NCBI RefSeq assembly: GCF_020748465.1
Contig: NZ_JAHZMP010000001.1
Location: forward strand, 186,001-250,000
From: Terrisporobacter mayombei
GTDB lineage: Bacteria; Bacillota; Clostridia; Peptostreptococcales; Peptostreptococcaceae
DNA: 64,000 nucleotides
Direction: 5' to 3'
Made by a program: the position numbers and the translations under genes. Shown here one piece after another: positions 7,866-16,696 of this stretch. The first letter of the stretch is position 1, and each line of letters starts with the position of its first letter. A model generated the notes under the pieces. That model made no database searches and was not told where the DNA came from. It worked only from the letters and a program-made list of their open reading frames with translations.

Positions 7866-8825
7866 TTACCATTCTCCCTCAAAATCATTAACATTGTCCT
7901 TATTAACTTCAACTTGTTTAATTTGAGTTACAGCATCAACTTTTTCTCCATCGAAATGTTTAGCAGCCTTTTCTATAACTAAAGAACCTTCTTCAACTGC
8001 AGACATATAAGTAGTACCGTCTATAAGTCCATCTTTTATAGCTTGAAGACCATCTTTACTTCCACCTAAACCTATTACTTTTACTTTATCTTTAAGAGAT
8101 GCATCTTTTAAAGCTTGTCCTGCTCCAGTTGCAGAGTTATCATCTTGACATATGATTACATCAAAATCCATTTTCTTTTGTATTAAATCTTCTGTTATTT
8201 TTAAAGCTTGCTCTTTTTCCCAGTTAGAAGTTTGTTTGTAAACTATTTCTATATTACTTCCTTTTAAAGCTTCTTCAACACCTTTTCTTCTTAATACTTG
8301 AGGAGTAGTTCCTGGAACACCTTCTATTAATACAGCTTTTCCACCTTTTTTTCCTAATAAGTTTTTAGCTATTTCACCTGTTAATGAACCTGTTTCAACT
8401 TCATTTTGTCCTATATAAGTTACTAGACCTTCATATTCTCCTGTTGGATTATCACCTATAGAGTTTGTAAATGCTATTATAGGTACTTTAGCTTCATTTG
8501 CTGTTTTCACTATTTTTTCAGATACTGAAGATTCCACTCCACATAAAGCTATCATATCTACACCTTTTGCTATAAAGTCTTCTGCTTGAGATAATTGTTC
8601 ACTAGCATCCCATCCTGCATCTGCATATTCTACTTCTATACTTTTTTCTTTTGCTTTTTCGTCTATCCCCTTTTTAGTTGCAACGAAATACCCTGTTGAA
8701 CCTGGTAATAATACTGCTATTTTTTTAGGTCCATTGCTTGACCCCCCTGAGTTTGAGCAACCAACTAGGCCAAAAGCCATAATTAAAGATAATACTACTG
8801 ATAATTTTTTAATTACATTTTTCAT
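7866..8825 (-). CDS. Sugar ABC transporter substrate-binding lipoprotein
   Basis: A 319-residue RbsB-type (Peripla_BP_4) binding protein. The N-terminus has a lipoprotein signal with LVGC, followed by a Ser/Gly-rich linker. The ligand-binding fold starts KKIAVLLPGSTGYFVATKKG and includes a repeated-lobe hinge typical for ribose, allose, xylose or inositol binders. It is the last gene of a six-gene minus-strand operon and follows the permease by 27 bp. The sugar cannot be read from the sequence. RBS AGGAGACTTTATA precedes the ATG. Confidence 0.9.
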   Translation of the reverse strand: MKNVIKKLSVVLSLIMAFGLVGCSNSGGSSNGPKKIAVLLPGSTGYFVATKKGIDEKAKEKSIEVEYADAGWDASEQLSQAEDFIAKGVDMIALCGVESSVSEKIVKTANEAKVPIIAFTNSIGDNPTGEYEGLVTYIGQNEVETGSLTGEIAKNLLGKKGGKAVLIEGVPGTTPQVLRRKGVEEALKGSNIEIVYKQTSNWEKEQALKITEDLIQKKMDFDVIICQDDNSATGAGQALKDASLKDKVKVIGLGGSKDGLQAIKDGLIDGTTYMSAVEEGSLVIEKAAKHFDGEKVDAVTQIKQVEVNKDNVNDFEGEW

Positions 8826-8852
8826 TATAAAGTCTCCTCCCTTTTTTTATCT

Positions 8853-9797
8853 TTAAGCAAGTTTTTTCTTGCTATAAGAATCGAATCCAACAGCTATTAA
8901 AATTATTAATCCTTTAAAGATATATTGGAAAAATATATCTATACCTAATAAGTTAAAACTATTATTGATAACACTCATAAGAAGTACACCTATAATAGTC
9001 TTTAGTACAGAACCTGAACCCCCTGATACAGAAGTTCCTCCTATAACAACAGATGCTATAGCATCCATATCGTAAGAATCTCCAGCTACTGGACTGGCTG
9101 TTCCTAATCTTCCTGTTAATACTAATCCTGCTATTGCTGCTAATACTGCATTTATTATAAATACTTTTATCTTTTGATTATCTACATTTATACCATTTAA
9201 CTTACTTGCATCTTGATTTCCACCCACTGAATATACATGTCTACCAAATTTAGTCTGAGTTAAAACTATATATGAAACAATTACTACTAGGATAAATACT
9301 ATTACAGGCATGGGAATGCCAAGGAAGTAACCATTTCCTAATGAATCTAAGATTGGTATGGTTTGTGTAATTGGATACCCACCAGTTATCATAAGTAATA
9401 TACCACGTACAATAGTAACCATTGCCATTGTTGCAATTAGTGATGGTACATTAATTTTGGCAACCATAATTCCATTTACTAAACCAATAATGGCACATAC
9501 TGCTATTGCTGCTGCTATTGCTAAAAATAAATTTGTTCCAGTTGTTGCTAGTCTCATTACTATTACTCCTGAAAGAGCAGCGACTGCCCCAACAGAAATA
9601 TCAAAATTGCCAGATATGATTACAAAAGTCATACCAGCTGATATTATACCTATTATTGATGATTGTCTTAATAAATTTAGTACATTTTGTTTACTCAAGA
9701 ATGCTGGTGTTGCTATACTTATAGCTATACATAAAACTACAAAACCTATTAAAACTCCGTAGTCTCTAAAATTCAGCTTACTTGTATATTTTTTCAT
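8853..9797 (-). CDS. Sugar ABC transporter permease, RbsC type
   Basis: A 314-residue integral membrane protein of the BPD_transp_2 family, with about eight to ten hydrophobic segments. It carries the family-typical GMTFVIISGNFDISVGAVAA stretch and the cytoplasmic loop GGNQDASKLNGINV that contacts the ATPase. It would form the homodimeric channel with the RbsA-like ATPase encoded 14 bp upstream. Length is usual for the family. Confidence 0.92.
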   Translation of the reverse strand: MKKYTSKLNFRDYGVLIGFVVLCIAISIATPAFLSKQNVLNLLRQSSIIGIISAGMTFVIISGNFDISVGAVAALSGVIVMRLATTGTNLFLAIAAAIAVCAIIGLVNGIMVAKINVPSLIATMAMVTIVRGILLMITGGYPITQTIPILDSLGNGYFLGIPMPVIVFILVVIVSYIVLTQTKFGRHVYSVGGNQDASKLNGINVDNQKIKVFIINAVLAAIAGLVLTGRLGTASPVAGDSYDMDAIASVVIGGTSVSGGSGSVLKTIIGVLLMSVINNSFNLLGIDIFFQYIFKGLIILIAVGFDSYSKKKLA

Positions 9798-9811
9798 AAT
9801 ATTCCCCCATC

Positions 9812-11305
9812 TTAATGTACATTAAATATGCTATTCATTATATCCTGAACTGTAATACCATCATTTTTTAATTCGTCTACTATGGCTCCTTCTCTTACTA
9901 CAAGTATCCTATCACTTATTCTGATTACCTCTTCTAAATCGGAGGAGATAAATATTACTCCTATACCTGTTTTTGCAAATTTTTCCACTGTCTTAAAAAT
10001 ATCCTCTTTTGCTGCTATATCTATTCCCTTAGTAGGCTCATCATAAATTATTAAATCTAAATCTTTTTCTAACCATTTAGATACAACAACTTTCTGCTGA
10101 TTACCCCCACTTAACTCCTTTACATCTTGTTTTACACTATTTACTTTTATTCCTAAGCTTTCCACTCCACCTTCTGAAAACTCAATTTCTTTGTTTTTAC
10201 TTACAAATATCCCATTTTTAAATCTATCAATTTGTACAGCTGCTGAGTTTGTGTATATGGCATGATCTAAAATTAGACCTAAGTTTTTTCTGTCTTCTGG
10301 TATAAGACCTATCTTGTTTGATATGGCTTCTTTTGGAGATGCTATGTTGACTTTTTTATTATTTAAGAGTATTTCTCCGCCTTCTTTTTTATCAATTCCA
10401 AAGAGAATATTTATTATTTCTGTTCTTCTAGAACCAACTAGTCCTGCTAGTCCTACTATTTCTCCTTTGTATATATCAAAAGAAACATCTTTTACTTTTG
10501 AGGTCCTTAAGTTTTTAGCTTGTAATATTGGATCCTCATCATATCTTGCATAACAATAATCTTTAGCTTCTATAATTTCATGATTTTCATTGCCTGTCAT
10601 TAGTTGCGTTATCTTAAGTTTTGTTAAATCAGATACTTTATAAGTTCCTATCATTTCTCCATTTTTCATAATACTTGCACTATCACATACTCTAAATACT
10701 TCTTCTAATATGTGAGATATGTAGATTATGGTTTTATTCATTGACTTTAGTTTACTTATTATTTTAAATAAACTTTCTTTTTCGTTATTTGTTAAAGAAG
10801 TAGTTGGCTCGTCCATAATAATTATATCAGAATTGGCTGATATAGCCTTCATTATTTCTATCATTTGTTGATTTGCTATACTTAATTTTGATGTGATAGT
10901 ATAAGGATTTATGTTAAAATCAAATTCGTTGCAAACATTTTCATATTCTTTTAGCATGGCCTTTTTATTAACAAAGATTCCATTTGTAAATTCTCTTCCT
11001 AAAAATATATTTTCTACAACAGTTAAAGTTGGAACAAGACTTAATTCTTGGTAAATTACACTTATTCCACTTTCTTTTGAGTGATGTGGGTTTTTAAAAT
11101 TTATTTCTTTTCCATTTAATAAAACTCGTCCCTTAGTTTGACTATGTACTCCTCCAATTACTTTCATAAGAGTTGATTTTCCAGCTCCATTGGCTCCAAG
11201 CAAGGCTCTAACTTCTCCTTTTTCTACGGAAAAATCAATTCTATTTAACACTGAAACACTTCCAAAACTCTTGTAAATATCTATCATTTCTAATATTTTA
11301 CCCAT
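9812..11305 (-). CDS. Sugar ABC transporter ATPase with two nucleotide-binding domains
   Basis: A 497-residue RbsA/MglA-type protein with two fused ABC domains. The first has Walker A GANGAGKST (about residue 36) and Walker B IIIMDEPT. The second has a degenerate P-loop region GLVGSRRTE, signature LSGGNQQK and Walker B LIIYDEPT. The family commonly has one impaired site, as here. It energises sugar uptake through the adjacent permease and starts 13 bp after the TIM-barrel gene. Confidence 0.93.
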   Translation of the reverse strand: MGKILEMIDIYKSFGSVSVLNRIDFSVEKGEVRALLGANGAGKSTLMKVIGGVHSQTKGRVLLNGKEINFKNPHHSKESGISVIYQELSLVPTLTVVENIFLGREFTNGIFVNKKAMLKEYENVCNEFDFNINPYTITSKLSIANQQMIEIMKAISANSDIIIMDEPTTSLTNNEKESLFKIISKLKSMNKTIIYISHILEEVFRVCDSASIMKNGEMIGTYKVSDLTKLKITQLMTGNENHEIIEAKDYCYARYDEDPILQAKNLRTSKVKDVSFDIYKGEIVGLAGLVGSRRTEIINILFGIDKKEGGEILLNNKKVNIASPKEAISNKIGLIPEDRKNLGLILDHAIYTNSAAVQIDRFKNGIFVSKNKEIEFSEGGVESLGIKVNSVKQDVKELSGGNQQKVVVSKWLEKDLDLIIYDEPTKGIDIAAKEDIFKTVEKFAKTGIGVIFISSDLEEVIRISDRILVVREGAIVDELKNDGITVQDIMNSIFNVH

Positions 11306-11318
11306 TATTTCACCCCCA

Positions 11319-12500
11319 TTATTTCAAATACTTTATTACTTCATCTATATTTTCCCTCGGTGCTGATAATAGATCCCAAGATAAAACATATCCTTCTATT
11401 GATAGCTCATTAAGATTTGTAATATTCTCTTTAATATAATCAGGATAAACTGGGGCGATATCTTCTTTTCTATTTATTTCTATACCTGCATATATACTAC
11501 TATTTAAGTTTTCTGTCATATATTTTAACTCTTCTTTTACAAAACCTAATGGATATTTGTCACCATTATAATTTAATACACCTATCATTTGTAGGTATTT
11601 ATCGTTCGCTTTATTTACATCTAATTTAATTGTTTCTTTTACTAAGTTGTCACTTTCAAAAGGTAAACCTGCAGGTGCTTTTGTTATTCTATACATCATA
11701 GGCTTTATAAAGTCACATACATTTTGCAACTTTTCTAAATCTTGTCCAGCAAAATAGGATATAAAAGGGGAAAATGTATCTATTCCCACCTTCATATCCA
11801 ACTTTCTGAAATATTGTGTTATTAGGGATACAGAATTATATACATTATTTGATTTAATGGCAAAAAATTTTTCCCATATTTCATTTTCAAACTTGTATCT
11901 TCCTTTTTCATAACTTTTTATATTAAGAGGAATCTGTTGATAATTATCATAACCATCCCTTATTTTTTTCATTTCTTCTTTTAGCATATTCACATCTATA
12001 TTTTCTTCTTCATATATTTTCATACAATTATAACAGAAACAGTTAAACACACCTGTTAACTTGTTAGAGAATGAACCATATCTAATTTTATCTAAAAAAA
12101 CTCCATCAAATTCTATGTCACTGAAGTTTTCCTCATATACTTGAATTAAGTTATCTATGTTTATTTTATTATTCGGACAATAAAATTCAAAGTTCTCATC
12201 TTCACATAATGCATAACTTTCTATTTCATTTAAATTATAATCTATCAGTAATTTACTGTTTTTAAGTAATCCAATTTCTGAAAATACTGGTATCCATAGA
12301 TAAAGTTCCGTATTATATTTTTTTAATAATTCCTTCGTTCTTATGTATAAATCTTTATCTGTACACCAACCCATTATTACTTTTTCTATTTTAATATTTT
12401 TCAAAACATAACTTAGTTTATCTTTAATTTCACTAAATTCTAAATTATTACTGTTGAATCCACCTGTAAAAATTTGCAAAACTACTTTTTTAGAACTCAC
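11319..12500 (-). CDS. Putative TIM-barrel glycoside-hydrolase-like protein
   Basis: A 393-residue protein without signal peptide, so it probably acts on the imported sugar in the cytoplasm. The segments FDGVFLDKIRYGSF (about residues 139-152), KVGIDTFSPFISYF and YVLSWDLLSAP have the look of successive beta-strand ends of a (beta/alpha)8 barrel with acidic residues, as in uncharacterised hydrolase-like families. A CNCMK-like CFCYNC lies near residue 163. The start is a GTG behind GGAGGGATTTT. It lies 10 bp after the kinase gene and 13 bp before the transporter ATPase gene, so it belongs to the sugar pathway, but reaction and substrate are unknown. Confidence 0.6.
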   Translation of the reverse strand: MSSKKVVLQIFTGGFNSNNLEFSEIKDKLSYVLKNIKIEKVIMGWCTDKDLYIRTKELLKKYNTELYLWIPVFSEIGLLKNSKLLIDYNLNEIESYALCEDENFEFYCPNNKINIDNLIQVYEENFSDIEFDGVFLDKIRYGSFSNKLTGVFNCFCYNCMKIYEEENIDVNMLKEEMKKIRDGYDNYQQIPLNIKSYEKGRYKFENEIWEKFFAIKSNNVYNSVSLITQYFRKLDMKVGIDTFSPFISYFAGQDLEKLQNVCDFIKPMMYRITKAPAGLPFESDNLVKETIKLDVNKANDKYLQMIGVLNYNGDKYPLGFVKEELKYMTENLNSSIYAGIEINRKEDIAPVYPDYIKENITNLNELSIEGYVLSWDLLSAPRENIDEVIKYLK

Positions 12501-12510
12501 AAAATCCCTC

Positions 12511-13434
12511 CTATTTTAATAGTTTTTTAGCTAATTTTAATCCTCCATAAACAGGATTATTATCTTGTAATATAAACCTTAAATTTTCACAATTTGACAT
12601 CTCTTTTATATTTTCAGTTACTAATTTTCTGTACAGTTTACTGTTAAATACTCCACCTGATAGTACAATGCTTAATTTATCTTCAGAATTCTTACTTATA
12701 TTGTTTAATACATTTACTGATGCAACCGATAAATCTTTAGCTGATTCTTCTAATATCTCCATTGCTAAATAATCTTTTAAATCTGCTGCTAAAATTACAA
12801 GAGTTGCTATATTAGCTATTTCATAATTATTGCTTATAGAGGTTATTTTATAAGGCAAATTATTAAAACTAGATTCTTCATAATATCTCAATATATAATC
12901 AAATAATATGGAATATTTTCTACAACCATCACAATATAATAAGGTTTCTCTAAGAGCCTTTCTTCCGATTTCATATCCTGAGCCTAAGTCACTGAAATTA
13001 TATCCCCATCCTCCACGTCTTAATATTTTTCCATAACTATTTATTCCTAATACTATAGATCCTGTGCCTGATATAATCACTACGCCTGGTTCATCAGCTT
13101 GTGCATAAAAAGCTAATACACTATCATTATATAAATATATTTGTTCTTCTTTTAATCCTGTCTTTTTTATCATATTGAATATTAATTCATAGTCATCTTG
13201 GGAGTCATATCCAGATATGCCAAATACTGCTCTTATTATATCTTTTTTATTTATATTTAAATCTTTGTATATTTCTTCTAATCCCAGGTTTAAATTTTGA
13301 TAAGCAGCATCTATTCCTACAGATTTGTAGTTACTTGAGCCTGTTTGATAATTTCCTAAAATTTTTCCACTTAGATTGCTTATAGTAAACTGAGTTTTTG
13401 TCCCTCCTCCGTCTACTGAAACTAGATAGCTCAT
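12511..13434 (-). CDS. BadF/BadG-type sugar kinase (N-acetylglucosamine kinase-like)
   Basis: Starting at the ATG at 13434 behind GGGGGTG, the product is 307 residues and begins MSYLVSVDGGGTKTQF, the phosphate-1 motif of the ASKHA kinase fold. Phosphate-2 and adenosine motifs follow as GVVIISGTGSIVLG and SIVLSGGVF. The family includes N-acetylglucosamine and N-acetylmuramic acid kinases (NagK, MurK). A longer upstream extension would overlap the ROK gene and has no ribosome binding site, so it was rejected. The gene starts 2 bp after the ROK stop codon, suggesting translational coupling. Confidence 0.82.
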   Translation of the reverse strand: MSYLVSVDGGGTKTQFTISNLSGKILGNYQTGSSNYKSVGIDAAYQNLNLGLEEIYKDLNINKKDIIRAVFGISGYDSQDDYELIFNMIKKTGLKEEQIYLYNDSVLAFYAQADEPGVVIISGTGSIVLGINSYGKILRRGGWGYNFSDLGSGYEIGRKALRETLLYCDGCRKYSILFDYILRYYEESSFNNLPYKITSISNNYEIANIATLVILAADLKDYLAMEILEESAKDLSVASVNVLNNISKNSEDKLSIVLSGGVFNSKLYRKLVTENIKEMSNCENLRFILQDNNPVYGGLKLAKKLLK

Positions 13435-13436
13435 GT

Positions 13437-14522
13437 CTAGCACCCCCTTATATTTGACAGCGAATACTGGTATGTTGTTTCTTTCAAACACATGTTTATA
13501 GTCCCATTTAATCCATGTTCCTTTGATGATTCTAACACTATTATTTCGGGACAATTTTCTTTACCGACTGCATTAGAAATGTAATTCATCACATAATTAA
13601 TATCTTCATTTTTTATTATTTCACATTGAATTACCACAGCCTCTGGATTTAATATACAAACTATGTTTAATATAGTTTTTGATATTATCATCACTAAAGT
13701 TTCTTTTAAAGCATCTTCTTTTTCTATTTTTATTTTATTCTTTAAATTTAATATTACCTGTTCAAAATTAAAAGTATTTATGTCATGTTCTCCTATGTCC
13801 ATTATATTTAATTCTCCAGCAAAATTACTGAATCCAGTATATAAGTTTTTGTTGATTATTATTCCTGATCCAAGTCCATCTTCCACATATACTAAAACCA
13901 TACTGTCATATATTTCTTTATAGTTTTTTTCATAAATTCCTAATGTGGCCAAATTTACATCATTTTCAACAAATGTCTTTATATTGTATTTTGATTCAAT
14001 TATTTCCTTTAAGTTTATATTTTCAAGAATACTTATATTTGGGATATTCTTTATTATTCCATTTTTTACAGCTCCAGGTACTCCCAAACCTATTGCTTTA
14101 ATTCTGCAACTTCCGCTTTTTTCAATCAACTTATCAATAACATGGAATAAGTCATTCATAAATATATGGTAATCAGAATTATTTACATAAAATTTATCTT
14201 TGTATATAACTTCTCCTATTAAATTAGATACTACTGCAGAAAATATATTATTGTAATAATATAGTGCTATGACATATTCTAAGTCTCCATTAATTTCAAA
14301 AAGTTGAGCTCTTCTACCACCTGTCGATTCTGCAATGGCACTTACTTTAATTTTTTCTTTATCTAGAAGCTTATGTACTGTTTTGTTAACTGTAGCTAAA
14401 CTCAAATTAGTTATATTTGATATTTCAGGTTTTGTTATAGGACCTTGCTTTTTTATTAGATTTTTTATTAGATCTTCATTTACTTTTTTTATTGTCTGTG
14501 GCTTTCCTATCATATTATTCAT
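13437..14522 (-). CDS. ROK family transcriptional regulator (NagC/XylR type)
   Basis: A 361-residue protein with an N-terminal winged helix-turn-helix (about residues 10-70, PITKPEISNITNLSLATVNK) and a ROK sugar-binding domain. The ROK part keeps GLGVPGAVKNG, ENDVNLATLG and DGLGSGIIIN, but the usual cysteine zinc motif and E-x-G-H motif after FAGEL are missing. That suggests an effector-sensing regulator without kinase activity. It heads the operon and should repress it in the absence of the inducing sugar. RBS is AAGGTG eight bases before the ATG. Confidence 0.87.
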   Translation of the reverse strand: MNNMIGKPQTIKKVNEDLIKNLIKKQGPITKPEISNITNLSLATVNKTVHKLLDKEKIKVSAIAESTGGRRAQLFEINGDLEYVIALYYYNNIFSAVVSNLIGEVIYKDKFYVNNSDYHIFMNDLFHVIDKLIEKSGSCRIKAIGLGVPGAVKNGIIKNIPNISILENINLKEIIESKYNIKTFVENDVNLATLGIYEKNYKEIYDSMVLVYVEDGLGSGIIINKNLYTGFSNFAGELNIMDIGEHDINTFNFEQVILNLKNKIKIEKEDALKETLVMIISKTILNIVCILNPEAVVIQCEIIKNEDINYVMNYISNAVGKENCPEIIVLESSKEHGLNGTINMCLKETTYQYSLSNIRGC

Positions 14523-14641
14523 TTTATTTGCACCTTACTTTATAAACTTTATTAATTAAGTTAATTGTATATTAGGTAAATCTTTGTGGCAACATTTATT
14601 TTACATTTTTTACCAATATTTTAATGTTTTTTACTCATTTA

Positions 14642-14670
14642 GAAAGGGAATATCATTTTTTGATATCCCC
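14642..14670 (-). terminator. Intrinsic terminator of the glycosyltransferase operon
   Basis: GGGGATATCA and TGATATTCCC, read on the minus strand, form a 10-bp stem followed by TTTCT, 22 bases after the glycosyltransferase stop. Confidence 0.8.
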
Positions 14671-14691
14671 TTGCATCCTAATTCTTTTTAA

Positions 14692-15858
14692 TTAATGTAT
14701 CAAATGTAATATTGCATCAACTGCTTTTGATGCACCTCCAGCATTTTTAAAACTCTTTGATAACTTTTCTGCATTTTCTTCATATTTATTATTATTAATA
14801 ACTTCAAATACAGCTTCTTTTATATTTTTAGGTTTGTCATTTTTTAATACAAAGCCAGCACCTAATTCAGCTACTCTTCTACATACCATGCCTTGTTCTG
14901 ATTGTTGTGGAAAAAGTATTAGAGGTACTCCATAGTATAAACTTTCATTTACACTATTCATACCACAATGACTTATAAACCCATCTACTTCTTGAAGGAC
15001 TTTAACTTGTTCCACTTTATTTTCCACTTTAAAATTCTCCGGTATATTACCCAATTGTGATATATCTGTATTGTTTCCAACAGACATAATCACATCTATA
15101 TCATCATCTTTAAAAGCTTCTATACAATTTTTATAAAAATCAATATTTTTGTTGTTTACAGTTCCCAAAGATATATATATTTTTTTATATGCTTTTCTTT
15201 CTTTTTCTACACTTATATCAGCTACTGAAGGTCCTACAAAATAATATTTATCAGAAAAAGTATCAATCATCGGTTGAAATTCTTTTGATGTATACACTAT
15301 GGTATTTGTATCATTATCATTTTGAATTATTGAAACAAAATTTTTCACATCATAACCATGACTTCTTAAAAATTCTAATTTTTTATTAACTTTTCTCATT
15401 CCAAGTACCATATACATAATCTCTTTAAAACCTTGCTTCATCTTAGGTGCAGTATACTGATTAAATGCAAATGTTGTAGTAGAACATATATAAGTAATAC
15501 CCAACTTATTTGCAAATAATTTTCCCCAACAACATAAAGAGTCAGATACTATGCAGTCTGGATTAATTTCTTTTAGTTCTTTACATACTTTTTCATCTAA
15601 AGCTACTGTTGTATCTACTATCATTTCTATCATGGCAGAAAAATCTTTACCAATTTTTTTCTCGTCTTCTGGTCTAAGCTTAGGAATGTAATCATCACAA
15701 CTTATATAGTTAGCCCCAGCTCCCTCTATTTTTTCTCTAAATTCTTCAAAAGAATAATACCACACCTTATGACCTCTACTAGTTAACTCTCTCACTACCT
15801 CTATAGTTGGATTAGTATGCCCATGTGCTGGTATAGAAAAAAATACAACTTTACTCAT
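14692..15858 (-). CDS. MGT-type glycosyltransferase (GT1, YjiC-like)
   Basis: A 388-residue GT-B fold enzyme. The acceptor-binding N-terminal half begins KVVFFSIPAHGHTNPTIEVV with the catalytic histidine in GHTNP. The nucleotide-sugar half has YISLGTV and the C-terminal signature FISHCGMNSVNESLYYGVPL. Relatives such as Bacillus YjiC and macrolide glycosyltransferases attach UDP-sugars to small hydrophobic molecules. A role in detoxifying an antibiotic or modifying a lipid is inference. It lies 39 bp downstream of an XRE-AbrB regulator gene in the same direction, so the two are probably co-transcribed. Confidence 0.9.
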   Translation of the reverse strand: MSKVVFFSIPAHGHTNPTIEVVRELTSRGHKVWYYSFEEFREKIEGAGANYISCDDYIPKLRPEDEKKIGKDFSAMIEMIVDTTVALDEKVCKELKEINPDCIVSDSLCCWGKLFANKLGITYICSTTTFAFNQYTAPKMKQGFKEIMYMVLGMRKVNKKLEFLRSHGYDVKNFVSIIQNDNDTNTIVYTSKEFQPMIDTFSDKYYFVGPSVADISVEKERKAYKKIYISLGTVNNKNIDFYKNCIEAFKDDDIDVIMSVGNNTDISQLGNIPENFKVENKVEQVKVLQEVDGFISHCGMNSVNESLYYGVPLILFPQQSEQGMVCRRVAELGAGFVLKNDKPKNIKEAVFEVINNNKYEENAEKLSKSFKNAGGASKAVDAILHLIH

Positions 15859-15897
15859 TTTTACTCATCCCTTATTTATTTTATTTAACTTATTACT

Positions 15898-16320
15898 TTA
15901 TTTATTAAAATCTATTCCCATACCTCCCATAAAGTTTATAAGATTACGTTGATGAACTATTGCAATTCCTTTCTCTTCATCACCAAGTACCAATAACTTA
16001 TCACCTGTATTAACATCAAATAACTCTCTAGCTTCCTTTGGAATAACAATTTGTCCACGTTCTCCCACTGTAACAGAACCAAAGAAATGTTTTCCTTTAG
16101 GCGGTATGGCAATTCCTGATTTTTCTTCTGAATAATTAACTAAATTATCCAATGTTACATTATATAATTTTGCAAGTTTAGCACAGCTATTTATATCTGG
16201 AACAGACTCATTATTTTCCCATTTTGCAACTGACTGACGAGATACGTTTATATTTTCCGCCACTTCCTCTTGTGTGAAATTATTTATTTTTCTTAATGTT
16301 TTTAAATTCATACTAATCAT
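15898..16320 (-). CDS. XRE helix-turn-helix regulator fused to AbrB/SpoVT domain
   Basis: The protein joins an XRE HTH (LRKINNFTQEEVAENINVSR...KWENNESVP) to a C-terminal swapped-hairpin AbrB domain (GSVTVGERGQIVIPKEARELF). Both parts bind DNA in their own families, so the fusion may recognise composite sites. I chose the ATG at 16320 because AGGAGG lies ten bases upstream of it but only one base from the ATG at 16329. The product is 140 residues. It precedes the glycosyltransferase gene and probably regulates that operon. Confidence 0.88.
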   Translation of the reverse strand: MISMNLKTLRKINNFTQEEVAENINVSRQSVAKWENNESVPDINSCAKLAKLYNVTLDNLVNYSEEKSGIAIPPKGKHFFGSVTVGERGQIVIPKEARELFDVNTGDKLLVLGDEEKGIAIVHQRNLINFMGGMGIDFNK

Positions 16321-16424
16321 ATTTTTCATACCTCCTATATTAATAATATTTGATATATACTATTAATTCTACCAACTATCCTTAACATTAATGTATATAT
16401 TAGTGGCATTTTTAGAGAAATAAT

Positions 16425-16459
16425 AAAAAAGCCACTGATTATTTTCAGTGGTTTTTTAT
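16425..16459 (-). terminator. Terminator-like hairpin
   Basis: AAAAAACCACTGA and TCAGTGGCTTTTTT pair on the minus strand. It lies between the ftsZ-like gene, which already has its own terminator at 16645-16676, and the XRE-AbrB start, so it would end any transcript starting in the gap. Confidence 0.65.
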
Positions 16460-16554
16460 TATTAATATTTAGATCTCTTTTTACCCACCTTAGTTGATAC
16501 AAATACCATACTAATAGATAATAATATAATAAACATTTAAAAGTAAAATTAAAT

Positions 16555-16574
16555 TATATACAACATTGTATATA
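16555..16574. promoter_or_regulatory. 20-bp palindrome, candidate operator
   Basis: TATATACAA and TTGTATATA are perfect inverted repeats around CA. A further half-site, TTGTATATA, occurs at about 16595. They lie in the 376-bp gap upstream of the XRE-AbrB gene and could be its own target. The two terminator-like hairpins are the only other features of the gap. Confidence 0.4.
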
Positions 16575-16644
16575 GTCAACATTTTTTATGAAAGATTGTA
16601 TATATCTTTACATATTCTTATCTTACGAGTTTATTAAAGGATAT

Positions 16645-16676
16645 TAAAAATGGGCGTATCAAAAAAGATACACCCC
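16645..16676 (-). terminator. Intrinsic terminator of the ftsZ-like gene
   Basis: On the minus strand GGGTGTATC and GATACGCCC pair around a six-T loop and are followed by ATTTTTAA, about 20 bases past the stop codon. Confidence 0.8.
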
Positions 16677-16696
16677 CACATTTAATATGTATTCAT

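Noticed and set aside
13435..13554. N-terminal extension of the sugar kinase
   Set aside because: It overlaps the ROK gene in another frame, and the kinase motif starts right after the ATG at 13434 with GGGGGTG before it.
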